Below, one piece after another: positions 9,264 to 20,628 of a stretch of DNA of 64,000 bases. This stretch comes from Bradysia coprophila. Its lineage: Eukaryota; Arthropoda; Insecta; Diptera; Sciaridae. The notes below the pieces were generated by a model. The model was not told the DNA's origin and did not search any database. It saw only the letters and a list, made by a program, of their open reading frames with translations. Position numbers and translations under genes: made by a program. How positions within the stretch are numbered: position 1 is the first letter of the stretch; each line of letters opens with the position of its first letter. Location of the stretch: NCBI RefSeq assembly GCF_014529535.1, contig NW_023503941.1:5319214-5383213 (forward strand), written 5' to 3'.

Positions 9264-11093
9264 CTCAATTAGCAATGAAAGTATACTCTACAGGTATGGT
9301 CTAATGTCAAAATTTGCAAGGTTCTGAAAGAACAGGTTAAGACACGTTCGAGTTTATCACGAAGGTGGTGGAATCAAAATTTTCCTATAGGTTTGGAAAA
9401 TTGCATATGACGATTTCAACGTAACAAAAAAAAAATGTTTTCAAGTTGACTTTTCAAACAATATACATGTCTAAATTGTCAAGATTTGTGTTTCACCAGC
9501 CATCGTAAGTGTCTTAACATGTTCTTTCAGAACCTTGTTGAAAGTATAAACCAGGTATGGTCTGTTCATACAAACCGGAGGATATAGTGATTTCATATAA
9601 ACAGTCACCTCTAGAGGTTGGTTTGAAACGAGATTAAATAGGGACCGCCGACCACCAATAATTTTTTTTCATATTTATAATGAGTGATGGACAAGAACAT
9701 CACACAGGAAAAAATTAGCCCGAACCCCTGAGCCGTTTCTGAGAACCAGTGGATGCGCTACCACGAGCAGTCAGACACAGCCTGATCACAAATTTTAATG
9801 GGGATCGGTAGAGGGAAAAATTCTAAGATATACTGTGTAAAAATTATTGCTTTCGGTCATTTGCTCTCGGAGCAATAACTGTTGAAAGTCAAAATTTCAC
9901 CATTTTCGAAGAGTAATATATCCCTGACAAAGTGACCGACCCAGCCAGTTAAGGTTGATTCTAGACGCGGTTAGTAAGCTCTTTCGAATGACGAAAAAAA
10001 AAATTGAAAATATTCTTTTATGTTACATTTTCAGAGAAGTTACTTTTTCCGCTACCCTCGGTGAAATTCGGTCACTTCTGTACCCTTCTGGTAGCTTTAT
10101 TTCAAACTTATTTTTCACTGATATTGTAGCCTGAGGAATAAGCTTTTCAACGATACCAAACATGCCATACTTGATCCCCAACAAGTACTGTTGATGATTC
10201 AGTTTTTCAATCGAAGTCACAGGTACAAGCCCTCGAAAACGAAACTATTAAATTTCAAGATAATATTACAATTGAATGTCTTTTACTCAATTATATGTAT
10301 GTTACCGACTCAAAGAGTCATTAAAGTCCACTTCTTTTCAAAAAATCTTTAAATTTAATAATTTCGTTTTCGAGGGCTCCAGATTTTCGAGTAGACTGAC
10401 TTCGATTGAAAACTGAATCATCAACAGTACCTGTTGCGGATCAAGTATGGCATGTTTGGTATCGTTGAAAAGCTTATTCCTCAGGCTATAATATTGGGGG
10501 CAAATAAGTTTGAAACAAGGCTACCAGAAAGGTACAGAAGTGGCCAAATTTCACCGAGGGTAGCGGAAAAAGTAACTTCTCTAAAATGTACCATAAAAGA
10601 ACTTTTTCAAATTTTTTTTTCGTCATTCGAAAGAGCTTACTAACCGCGTCTAGAATCAACCTTAACTGGCTGGGTCGGTCACTTTGTCAGGGATATATTA
10701 CTCTTCGAAAATGGTGAAATTTTGACTTTCAACAGTTATTGCTCCGAGAGCAAATGACCGAAAGCAATAATTTTTACACAGTATATCTTAGAATTTTTCC
10801 CTCTACCGATCCCCATTAAAATTTGTGATCAGGCTGTGTCTGACTGCTCGTGGTAGCGCATCCACTGGTTCTCAGAAACGGCTCAGGGGTTCGGGCTAAT
10901 CTTTTCCTGTGTGATGTTCTTGTCCATCACTCATTATAAATATGAAAAAAAAATATTGGTGGTCGGCGGTCCCTATTTGATCTCGTTTCAAACCAACCGT
11001 GGCTCTGTTTGTTTATATGAAATCACTATGTCCTCCGCTCCATACAAAGTTTGACATTCGACCATTCCTTGTGTTGACGTTCATTGGTTTACA
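9264..11093. mobile_element. Long palindrome bounded by CAATGAA-type ends
   Basis: Arms of roughly 700 bases (about 9545-10260 and 10345-11093) are reverse complements at high identity and surround a spacer of about 85 bases. The outer edges carry the same CAATGAA / GTATGGTC / TCATATAAA signals as the 1298-1434 family. Open frames in both arms (encoding IKYGMFGIVEKLIPQA-like peptides) mirror one another. A related GTTTGGTAT(C/T)(G/A)TTGAAAAGCT segment occurs near 35900, so a decayed coding origin is possible but unproven. A further MITE sits in the left edge (9317-9537). Confidence 0.65.
9317..9537. mobile_element. CAAGGTTCTGAAAGAACAGG MITE, diverged copy
   Basis: Inverted ends CAAGGTTCTGAAAGAACAGG and reverse complement. 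The interior is palindromic with AATCAAAATTT and GTTTGAAA-type arms. No direct repeat flanks this copy, unlike the intact relative at 27909-28170, so the flanks have been rearranged. Confidence 0.65.
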
Positions 11094-12249
11094 TAGGCTC
11101 TGCTGTAATCTACTATTTCTTTCATTTATGCGTTTGGTAAATTTTCGTTTTTGATTCAGGCGTAAATTTTACACAAAGATGGCTGTTACTGCCAAATTTT
11201 TTCGATAACGGCAATGACAGCAGGGCAGCACTTAAGTAGTCATGTTCTGCTTAGACTATGGAACTTTAAATTGAAAAAGTAATTGGCGTTGCTGTTGGCA
11301 GTGCCGGACTGGCTCAAAAAGGCCCTTTAGGAATCGCCCGAACGCCCATAGGGCCAGTTCGGCACTAACTGTTGGTGAGATTTAACAAAAATTACTGGAA
11401 AGTTGCTGAAAGTTGCGTAGGACCATACCTACGAATGATTGTCTACGTACAATAAGAAATTGCACGTAGTAATTTATACTAAGGGCGTGTGAAATTTCGT
11501 TAGTTACCATGGAAGAGGAATAACCTTCGTGAATTGAAAGTTGTAAATTGCTTCCTACTTATTGAATGTTTACACTAGCTCGGAGCCGATTTCAATTTTG
11601 GATAAGATTTGAATCGTAATCAATGACTAAATTGACATAAGTTTCCGGTAATAGATTATCAACGCAATAAAGTTTACACTATCGCTTTCTTATCAGACGC
11701 AATTTAACAAATGTTTACATGCTAAACGATGTCATTATTTCCGAGAACAGATTGCAAATTATCCAAATAGTTACGCATACGGGCATACACGTTACCTATA
11801 AGAAGTTGAAATATTTACATTTTGCAAGAAATCAAAATTATCATGGCCACTAACGTAGGAAGGGCCGTGACGCAGGTCCGTTCACACTGAAAAATTTGAC
11901 GAAAAATTTTTTCCGCAGGACTGAGGAACATATTTACACGAACTTTTTGGACTTTTCCCCCTTTGCTCCTACTACCCCCAAAGTATTTTATTCGTATCTG
12001 GGCGTCCATACGAGTTCAACGAGCCTCATACGGTTAAGATTTGGCCGAGATATTAAATTTCAAAACTTGGAAATTTGTATGTAGAAATTGATTTCCATAC
12101 ATTTTGAAATAGATGAATTTTACCAACATTTGTCACTTTGTTACAACGAAACTTTTGAATTTACCGGTGGATTTGGCTGAAATTTTCAGGGTATGTTAAG
12201 GACGTAATTCTAAGAAACTAATTTGAAGGAATTTTTATAAAAGCTTATA
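11094..12249. other. No gene recognised
   Basis: About 1.1 kb of apparently single-copy sequence. The overlapping opposite-strand frames at 11815-12084 show no motif. No convincing exon, RNA or repeat structure was seen. Confidence 0.45.
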
Positions 12250-12399
12250 CAGCCAAGGACAGTCAAAAAAGTGTATTTTTCTAATTTTCGTGTTTATCGA
12301 TTTCAGCTGTTATAACAATACAAATTACAATGGCAAAACAGCTGAAATCGATGAAACACGTATAGAATAAAAATGCACTTTTTTGACTGTCCCAGGCTG
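12250..12399. mobile_element. TA-flanked MITE, 150 bases
   Basis: The ends CAGCCAAGGACAGTC and GACTGTCCCAGGCTG are inverted, with TA on both sides. The inner arms ATCGATTTCAGCTGTT and AACAGCTGAAATCGAT are perfect complements. It resembles the 230-base TA-flanked family in its ends and CAGCTG core but is shorter. Confidence 0.75.
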
Positions 12400-14029
12400 T
12401 AATTTCGGAGCTATGAGCGTGTTAAGCTATTGAACTATAGGACCCATAACTCGGAAAATACGGCAAATAGAAACCTCGTGTAAAAGACAAATTTATAAAC
12501 TTTCAAATTCTAGTCGACACGTGTTTCATGGTTTCCCTAAAAAGCTTATTTGGGAGTTATGAGCGTTTAAGGGGCCTCAAATTTTCGATTTTCATTAAAT
12601 TTTCGAATTTCGTCAAATTTTTGTCAAATGAAAGATGGAAGGTTGAGATGAAAGAGATGAAAGAATCTCTATTGCACTTCAGCGGTCTAACGCCGCTTGT
12701 ATAATGGGAACGTTCGAAGGGGATTTGAAGAAATTAGATGAAGTCTATTATATTCTGTAGAGAGGCTGGCAACACTGCAAACGTCAACAAGTGTTTTGTT
12801 TCTGTGTCTGAAAATAATTATACTTTTTGTAGTCAGAACTGACCAGAAAAAACGTTTCTGTTGACTAAATCTTGGTTATGAAGTGCCATGGTCGCCGGTA
12901 AAGTTGGAGTTCTCACATAATCATCCAATAAACCAACGTTTTCGTGCGGCTATAATGATACGGTGCTCGTCATAACCTCACAATGTGTACGTGTACCGTC
13001 GAAAAAATAGTGACAGCTGGAACCAACAGAAATTCACGACGAATATCTCGAGAACATACTTCGGTGAATTTTTGGACGCTGTGAGCGGAATTTCTTTGCG
13101 AGGAGACATTAGGAAGGCTTGGAGAGATTGGTACTCTTCTCAGTGGTGTGTCACTGCCAGGACTCTTAGTTGCTTTGCCTCACTCGCCAGCTTTAGCTCT
13201 CCGGCTGTTTCATGGTCTAAAAGTTTACTCACTGATGTGGCTGGGTCCTATTTTGCTTCTATATGAGTAAAATGATCCGGACTATTCATATAGCTTAGGC
13301 TTTCGGGCTATAGAGTGGACAAGGTCGACGGATGGATTGGTGGTGTTATGTCGCTGAGAGATGCTAGTTTTTCCGGCTTTTATTTTGATTCCTCGCAAAG
13401 ACAACGTACACTCGATGAGGGTACATCTCTCTGTATTAATATTCGAGGAATGTATTCCATGTTGTGCAAAACTCTTTGCAAAGGGACGATATGGTCGCCG
13501 TGTCGGGTCGTTGTGCTATTCAGTGGTGTGCCATCGTCTGAACACGCTGTCATTTCGCTTTTTGCACCGAAGGTCCTCGTCTCAAAGGTGGCTCGTCCGT
13601 CAGTCTAATTTAGAAGTAAGGGCTTTTGGGCTAAATAGTGGTAAAGTTTGGCGGTTGACCTTTTGGTGGCGCGCTGCTGAGTGACGCTTCTGTCTGGCTC
13701 GGCTTTCATATTGGCCCACTGCAGAGAAAGTTTACGTTCGTTGAACGTCGTTATGTTCGAACGGGCTAGTCTTATAAAATATGAGACTGGACCAGGTCAA
13801 TATCGAGCGGAATGTAAATCACAGGCTTTATCAATCCCAATGACAAGGACTGTGATACGGGCGACAATGTTGCCTTACTCGCTGTCATTAGTGTAAGGTC
13901 TAAGGGGTGAGACACAGCTGTCCTCCCAGTGGCTTTCTAGAATTTACAGTCTAATGAAACGAGGTTGACGCCAGTCACTCTTTGCTTTCTGCCCTAAGGA
14001 TTAGCTATCATTTTGGTACCTAATCATAG
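12400..14029. other. No gene supported; possible degenerate repeats
   Basis: Overlapping open frames at 12985-13896 in more than one frame show no recognisable domain or consistent coding frame. Similar sentences of sequence (GGGCTA(T/A)A(G/T)AGTGG..., CAGTGGTGTG(T/C)CA...) recur at irregular spacing, which suggests old diverged repeats rather than a gene. The stretch is slightly GC-richer than its surroundings. It is continuous with the sequence beyond 20629, because the BEL element split it. Confidence 0.4.
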
Positions 14030-14253
14030 TGTTGGCCACGAATATAATCAAACTACAAGTTTTAACAACAAGCTCAATTAATCGCATTTATTGAAATCAA
14101 TTTGTACAGTCGGCTGTTTAAATGCAGAATGAAAAACTAAAAAACTACGCAGAGTGGTAAGTGCAAAATGAGCGAAATGAAACGTAACAGATTTGCATCA
14201 GTCGCTAAGCTTATGGATTGAAAGGCGGACAAATTTAAACTAGGTTCGTAACA
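14030..14253 (-). repeat. BEL 3' LTR (relative to coding strand)
   Basis: A 224-base LTR identical to the one at 20400-20623. The polypurine tract lies immediately inside it at about 14254-14264. Confidence 0.95.
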
Positions 14254-14644
14254 TTCCCCCCTTTGAAGGATATCCTTCAACAATTACAACGCGCGGAATT
14301 TACTTTATACAATCCAAACTCACACACCCTGAAACGCGAAAGCTTGTCATTAATAAATATTGGGCTAATGCCTCTTTTCTGAAAGACAAAGAAGGTATTC
14401 CAAACGGGAACCATTAAACTTTGTCAAAACGTTATAATAAATGCTTAACTTAAGTTAGTACTCCTAATTATGCTAAGTTATTTTACAGTAATGCCAATAG
14501 TCGAAACGCTAATCAAACTCAAAACCGAATCGATAGTAAAGTGAAAGTAAATGAAATAAATGAAAGTTAAGATTACAGTCAATCGAAACTGACTCAAGCA
14601 AAATGAAATAAACCGAATACACTGAAGAAAATTTTGAAATAACT

Positions 14645-15835
14645 TCAATTTGAACTGCGTAACAAATTAGCTCTGAGCTTCACACCTTCATTATCCTCTA
14701 TAGGCAACACAGAAATCTTGCTAATCGGCCTATCCAAAACAGACTTATGCGTATCCAGCTTCTTCAAATATTGATCAAACCCACTTGGAATTGGAGGCTT
14801 AATCCTAGCTGAATGCTTCTCTAAGGTTACAACTCTCACCTTACCGTCATGTCCACGATGAACATCCGTTATCCGTGCTAAAGGCCATTTTGCTGGTGGA
14901 ATATAATCCTCACGTAACAATACCAATTGCCCTTCGCGAACATCTTCCTTCGGTTTAAACCACTTCGGTCGTTGCTGTAGCCTTGACAAATATTCACTCG
15001 ACCAGATCTTCCAAAATTGCTGAAGTGTACGCTGAATCAATTGCCATCTGGACAACCGATTTACCTTTGAGTCCAAATAGTTCTGTTCAGGTATAACTAT
15101 CGGTGGCTCTCCAATTGTAAAATGCCCAGGCGTCAAATATGAAACATCATTGATATCGTCGCTCATGGCACATAACGGACGCGAATTTAGGCAGGCTTCG
15201 ATCTTGCAAAGAAGAGTAGTCATTTCTTCAAACGTAAAGATGTTGTTACCAACCAATCGCTTCAAATGATGTTTGATGGATTTTACACCAGCCTCCCAAA
15301 GACCTCCAAAGTGTGGACTAGCTGGAGGATTGAAATGCCAAGCGGTTCCGTCCTTCGCCAAATAGCCTTGAAGATTCTCATCTTTCATCAACCTTTTAAA
15401 CTCCTCTCGTAATTCCTTGTCCGCAGCTACGAAATTTGTTCCACAATCGCTGTACATGTCACTGATTCTTCCTCTCCTTGCCGTAAATCGGTCGAATGCC
15501 GCCTTGAACGCTCGTGAACTCATATCCGAAACTAGTTCGATGTGCAACGCTTTCGTAGCCAAACACACGAAGAGACAGATGTAACTCTTTATTGTTAGAT
15601 TGGCATGTCTTCCCCTTGATCTCCCAGTGTACGTCTTCGTAAAAAACGGTCCAGCAAAGTCGACTCCTGAATGCATAAATGTACGATTCGGTGTGACTCT
15701 ATTTTCAGGTAAATCCGACATAATCTGCTCTTGAGGTTTACATTGGAATGCAAAACATGTCGTACAGCGTTTCACTACACGTCGTATCTCTTCTGATCTA
15801 CCAAAGATCCAGTAATTGCATAAGTACGATGACAT
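14645..15835 (-). pseudogene. BEL integrase region
   Basis: The third open segment of the polyprotein (396 codons), in the same frame as Gag and RT. It shows a CxxC zinc-type motif (RCTTC) followed by the DDE integrase core: the first Asp in VDFAGPF, the second in YSDCGTNF, the Glu in GGLWEAGVKS. It ends with a DUF5641-type C-terminal region (REGQLVLLREDYIPPAKWPL). All three catalytic residues are present. Its junction with the RT/RNase H segment upstream is broken by the two frameshifts at about 15880-15970, so it cannot be made as part of the polyprotein as assembled. Confidence 0.9.
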
Positions 15836-15907
15836 CAGCGTAGGACCACCATGTAGCGTAAACTTATGTGCTTGTTCAATGATAAGTCTCTTTTCATCAA
15901 ATATTCA

Positions 15908-17956
15908 TCAAGCTTGTCGTCTCGAATGTGATTTATTTCCAATGCAGCTTGTCTTCTCTCCTCTTCTCTCCAGATCGGTAATGTATTCTTGGGGTTGCCT
16001 TGGAAAATTAAGTCTGTCGTTCGTAAGCCATTCTGGGCCATTCCACCACAATTTATGCCCTTTCAACGTTGACGGAAATACACCACGGGATGCACAATCA
16101 GCCGGGTTACTTTCTGTGTCTACAAAATACCAGTTTTCAACGTTAGTGAGTGTTTGAATTTCCGAAACCCTGTTCGCAACGAAAATGTTCCAATGGTTGG
16201 GATGAGACTTAATCCAAGCCAAAACTGAAGTATTGTCCGAATAATAAAACAGTTTGATCAATGATTCGAACCTGAACGACTTGTTAACACTGAACATTAG
16301 CTTGGACAACAAAAGCGCCGCACTTAACTCTAGCTTCGGAATCGTTATCACTTTCACTGGTGCAACTCTCGTTTTGGAACTGATCATTCGGCTAATACTG
16401 GTTCCATTCTCATACACTATTCGAGCATATACTACTGCTGCGTAAGCTGATACAGAAGCGTCTCCGAATCCATGAAGCTGCACCTCGTAAACTTGTTTAG
16501 TTCCAATCCATCGTGGTATCTTGATCCTTTCCAATGATTTCAGTTGACTACGATACGATTCCCAAAATTTCAATTTCTCATCGGGAATCTTGTCATCCCA
16601 GCCGATCTCTTTCAGACTCCACAAACTCTGCATGAACGTTTTTGCAACGATTGTAACAGGTGACAACCATCCAATTGGGTCAAAAAGCTTTGAAATCTCG
16701 GAGAGAAGTTGACGTTTGGTTAATTGCTCGCTTGACGAAAATGATGAAATTTTAAACTCGAAGCAATCGCTTTTTGGATTCCAAAAAACTCCTAGTGTTT
16801 TGACACTCTCCTCCATAATCTCAACCAAATCCGATGAATCAGCTCGATCCTCTACCGGAATACTTTCAAGAACATCCTGACTGTTAGACAACCACTTCCG
16901 TAACCGAAATCCACATCTATCCATACTCTGGGCTAGATCTCTTCGCAGCTGAATAGTGGACTCCACACTAAAGCTTCCGGATGATACATCATCCATATAG
17001 AAGTCTTCCTTTATCACTTTAGCTGCAGTCGGAAATTCCTCTTTCACATCATCAGCAACTTGACGGAGTGTCCTAGTGGCTAAAAATGGTGCGGCTGCTG
17101 TTCCATCAATTACTGTGGCAATTCTATACTCTTTAATCGGACCATTCGAATCAAATCTCCACACAATCCGTTGGAAGTCTCGTTGATTAGGAGCTAATTG
17201 AATTTGCCTGAACATCTTCTTCAATGAGACACCAGTCGATGACTTGCGTGATGCATCGAAAACTACTCTTAGTTTCGTTGTGGTGCTCGATTCCTTCAAA
17301 ACAGCGTGATGAGGAAGGTAAAAGACTTCACTTGATGGTAAATTCATTCGTTCTTTCGGGACTAATTCGATGTGACCTGCACTAATCAAATTTCGCATGT
17401 ATTCTACGTACCGATCCTTGAGCAGCCGATTCCGAACAAATCTTTTTTCCAGCTGAAACAAACATGAAACAGCTGTTGACCTTGAATCACCTAACATTCG
17501 ATGCTCCTTAGCTGGATCAAACGGTAGAAATACTCGGTATCTCCCTTCCTTTGTTCTCGAAACAGTTTTCGTGAAAATGGATTCCGCTTGTTTCTCTTTA
17601 GAAGACAATTTTCTCTCCACCGGAATATCCTCAATTTCCCAAAACAATCGAAGCGTTTCGTCCAATTTACTGTAAACATCTGCTCGAGACAAACATGAAT
17701 TATTGGATCTTGCTACGACGTCATTCTTGCTCTTAACGGCTCCAAATAGTAGCCATCCCAATTGGGAATTTTGCGCTGTCGGTGAATTGTCGGCTTTCTT
17801 GATCAATCCATTCAAGACGATGTTCTCATACGCCTCAGCGCCTAGAAGTAATTCAACATTCGATGGACAATCAAAATTTCTGTCTGCTAATCTTAATCCT
17901 TCCAAATGCGGCCACGGACGTTTTTCTATTGGAACCAGTGGTATATCTCCTGTAAT
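15908..17956 (-). pseudogene. BEL protease (C-terminal part), RT and RNase H
   Basis: The frame continues directly from Gag after an in-frame TAG. It contains the end of the protease domain (LLLGAEAYENI), then RT, with VVFDAS, an FLATRTL block and the catalytic EDFYMDDV. It then has RNase H-like sequence (KLELSAALLLSKL; YYSDNTSVLAWIKS). RT is internally shortened: GVSLK runs directly into KMFRQIQL. Family members carry about 40 residues there, including the motif A aspartate (TADIEKM type). Near 15965 the frame shifts by one, and near 15880 it shifts back. These lesions make it non-functional as assembled. Confidence 0.88.
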
Positions 17957-19492
17957 CTATTCCATGCTAATGGCTTCCACTTCCATGGTAAACGATGGAA
18001 TAACACAAGAACCAATTCTAAACGTGAACAAAACAGGTTCTGATTCCACAGGAATATCTCCGATACCCTTAACACTTGAAAAATATGTGGAACGTTCGAA
18101 ACCCAGTCGTTTCGCTAGTCCCGACTTGATAATTGCGTTCTCAGATCCTTGATCAATAAGGGTTTTCACAGCTGTGACTTCGCCAAATTTGTCGAAAATA
18201 TGAACAACCGCAGTGGCCAACAAATCTAATTTCCTGGGTCTCGGTATATCAGATGTTTCGTCCAACTTTAACGCTCTTTCGCTCGTCATCACACTAACCC
18301 TCTTATCGTTGTGGATGCTGGTATGATGATTTTTATGACACTGCTGACATGTGCTCCTACTCTTGCAGTTCTTCAATGAATGACCAACTCTGAGACAATT
18401 GAAGCAAAGATTCTTTGACTTGATGAATTGCAACCGACTTTCTAAATCCAATTTCACATATCTAGGGCACGAACCTATCGTGTGGTCTACACTCGAACAG
18501 CAAGCGCATCCATTGGGTTGATTTTGAACGTTCGAATTGGATCTCTTAAGTCCACCTGATTGATTCGGCTTGATCGTAGCTATACTGCTCTTCGGTTGGC
18601 TACTCGGCACATTGCTACCGCTGATCATTTCCAACGACTGCCTCCTAGCTTCGAGAAATTCCTGCAGATCCGAAAATGTAGGTAATTCATCCTTTTTCAG
18701 ACGTAGCTCCCAATGCTTGTGGGTCTCTCCGTCTAATTTGGACACGACAACATAGACTAAAATCGTATCCCATTGATTTACTGGTAAACCCTGTACTTTA
18801 AGTCCTTGGACAATCTCAGATGACTTATCGATAAGCGCTTTTATCTCAGAATGATTTTCGCACGTAACTGCCGGCTGCTCGAAAAATCTCTTCAGTAGCG
18901 AATCGACGATGTATCTCTTGTGTTCATATCGATCCATTAACTTCTTCCACGCATCCGGATAATTAGCTTCAGTGACGTTAATTGATTTCAGTAAACCATA
19001 TGCATCGCCCTCTACATTCGTCTTCAGGTAATGCAGCTTCTGATCATTCGCAATGCTCTTGTTGTCGTGAATAAGCGTTGTATATAAATCTTTGAACGAA
19101 GTCCAATCCTCGTATAGACCAGAAAACGGCGTGAGTTCTATTCGTGGTAATTTAACCTCTTGCTGCTGACTTGGAGCGTTCTTATTCGCATGTTCTTTGT
19201 CTTTATCCTGTTTCTTGGCCTTGAGGTAATCTATAGCTTCATTGAACCTCGAACAACAGTAGAAGAAATAATCCTCAACTTGTCCTCTCATTGTAAATTG
19301 AACATCAATGTTGTCCTCGCCACAACTCTCCTCCACTTGCTCTTGATTTTGCTTAAATTCGGTGAACAATTGCTTGACGTTCTCCAATCGTTGAATTAGC
19401 TCGTTAATCGTAGTTCCAACAGGAATGGCTTTGCAGAAAGTCACCGTTCGAGTGAATTGATTCAACTGGGACTGCTGCTTCTTTAAACTCAT
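17957..19492 (-). CDS. BEL Gag and start of protease
   Basis: A 511-codon frame from an ATG. The N-terminus has a coiled/helical region, then a DUF1759 Gag region (PFSGLYEDWTSFKDLY, residues about 115-190). Around residues 330-390 are cysteine-rich zinc knuckles (CACCSS...CFNCLRVGHSLKNC...CQQCHKNHH). The retropepsin region follows with LIDQGSE as the likely active-site block. The frame ends at TAG 17957-17959, inside the protease domain. The downstream segment is in the same frame, so the stop is a nonsense change in what was one long polyprotein, not a normal gene boundary. Confidence 0.9.
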   Translation of the reverse strand: MSLKKQQSQLNQFTRTVTFCKAIPVGTTINELIQRLENVKQLFTEFKQNQEQVEESCGEDNIDVQFTMRGQVEDYFFYCCSRFNEAIDYLKAKKQDKDKEHANKNAPSQQQEVKLPRIELTPFSGLYEDWTSFKDLYTTLIHDNKSIANDQKLHYLKTNVEGDAYGLLKSINVTEANYPDAWKKLMDRYEHKRYIVDSLLKRFFEQPAVTCENHSEIKALIDKSSEIVQGLKVQGLPVNQWDTILVYVVVSKLDGETHKHWELRLKKDELPTFSDLQEFLEARRQSLEMISGSNVPSSQPKSSIATIKPNQSGGLKRSNSNVQNQPNGCACCSSVDHTIGSCPRYVKLDLESRLQFIKSKNLCFNCLRVGHSLKNCKSRSTCQQCHKNHHTSIHNDKRVSVMTSERALKLDETSDIPRPRKLDLLATAVVHIFDKFGEVTAVKTLIDQGSENAIIKSGLAKRLGFERSTYFSSVKGIGDIPVESEPVLFTFRIGSCVIPSFTMEVEAISME

Positions 19493-20399
19493 CGTGCTAA
19501 CCCAAATTACCGTTACTCAATAATTTAATAATCGCTTGACTCTACCAAAGTTCATACGTTAGACGCAGAAATTAATTACAAAGTTAATAGAGAAATAACG
19601 ATCACTTCAATCGGCTTAAGTTCTGGTAAATTCGATAACAACTCATAGTCCAACATCCGATTCATCGACGCTCAAAATTAAAAACGCTCGATCAAGGTCA
19701 AGGTCCGATTACTTATCTCAGTCCAAAGTTCACGAACCGACAATCGACAAACCCAACATCTACGAATTACCGTTAGCTCTATCAATCCCAATACGGACGA
19801 ATTTCGTTGCGATCTGGGTATCAATTCAGGTAATTCTTAGTCGAAATACTTATCTGTATTAATGCCAGCGTCCTTGTAACTCGCATTTACCAACATTGAC
19901 CGTTCTGGAACTTGACGCTCCCTTTGTGTAGCGATGAATCGACTCGTTCTGCCTATTCACAGCTGCTCACTTGACTGGATTCACGAAACTCGAATGCCAA
20001 TCACGAAAACCTGAGGCCTGGGGGCCTAGATTTTCACACCATTCACGAAACTTCGAGGCGCTTCGCTTGCCTATTGTGCTCTGTTCGTACAAATCCTTTC
20101 AAAGAACTTTTCGCTTGTCTTTGATCACTGTTCGAAATTAGGGCTTCGCGGTGCCTACGCAATTAAACTACTAGGTGCACGATGACGTAAGGCTTCTCGG
20201 TGCCTACACAATTGAACTACTAGGTCCACGATGATTTAAGGCTTCTCGGTGCCTACACAATTGTTCTGCCGATCAAAGTTCACAATTACAACCGTTACGT
20301 CTTTGTACCTCAAATGACTTTCAACTTTTAATCACAACGCGAAATAATTGAATTGTTTCTAGGCCGGAATCTTTATATTTTACGCTCTGCTACCATTAA

Positions 20400-20623
20400 T
20401 GTTGGCCACGAATATAATCAAACTACAAGTTTTAACAACAAGCTCAATTAATCGCATTTATTGAAATCAATTTGTACAGTCGGCTGTTTAAATGCAGAAT
20501 GAAAAACTAAAAAACTACGCAGAGTGGTAAGTGCAAAATGAGCGAAATGAAACGTAACAGATTTGCATCAGTCGCTAAGCTTATGGATTGAAAGGCGGAC
20601 AAATTTAAACTAGGTTCGTAACA
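20400..20623 (-). repeat. BEL 5' LTR (relative to coding strand)
   Basis: A 224-base LTR identical to 14030-14253. The initiator-tRNA-Met-type primer-binding site lies just inside it (20385-20395). Confidence 0.95.
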
Positions 20624-20628
20624 CATAG

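Larger units (their letters stand above)
14030..20623 (-). mobile_element. BEL/Pao LTR retrotransposon, full length, coding on minus strand
   Basis: Two LTRs of 224 bases (14030-14253 and 20400-20623) are identical by eye. They have TG...CA termini and the 5-base target duplication CATAG (14025-14029 and 20624-20628). The polypurine tract (minus AAAGGGGGGAA) adjoins the 14030 LTR. The primer-binding site (minus TGGTAGCAGAG, 20385-20395) adjoins the 20400 LTR and matches the 3' end of initiator tRNA-Met. Between them is a single Gag-Pol frame with DUF1759, zinc knuckles, protease, RT, RNase H and integrase. It is disrupted in several places (see the coding entries). Identical LTRs mean a very recent insertion. 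It can only have moved with help from an intact relative, unless the breaks are assembly errors. Confidence 0.95.

Noticed and set aside
12985-13896. Four overlapping frames of 71-107 codons
   Set aside because: They lie in competing frames, contain no recognised motif or codon pattern, and the underlying sequence looks like diverged repeats.
17957-17959. Programmed stop-codon readthrough between Gag and Pol in the BEL element
   Set aside because: The TAG lies inside the protease domain and the element has other inactivating lesions, so a nonsense mutation is the simpler reading.
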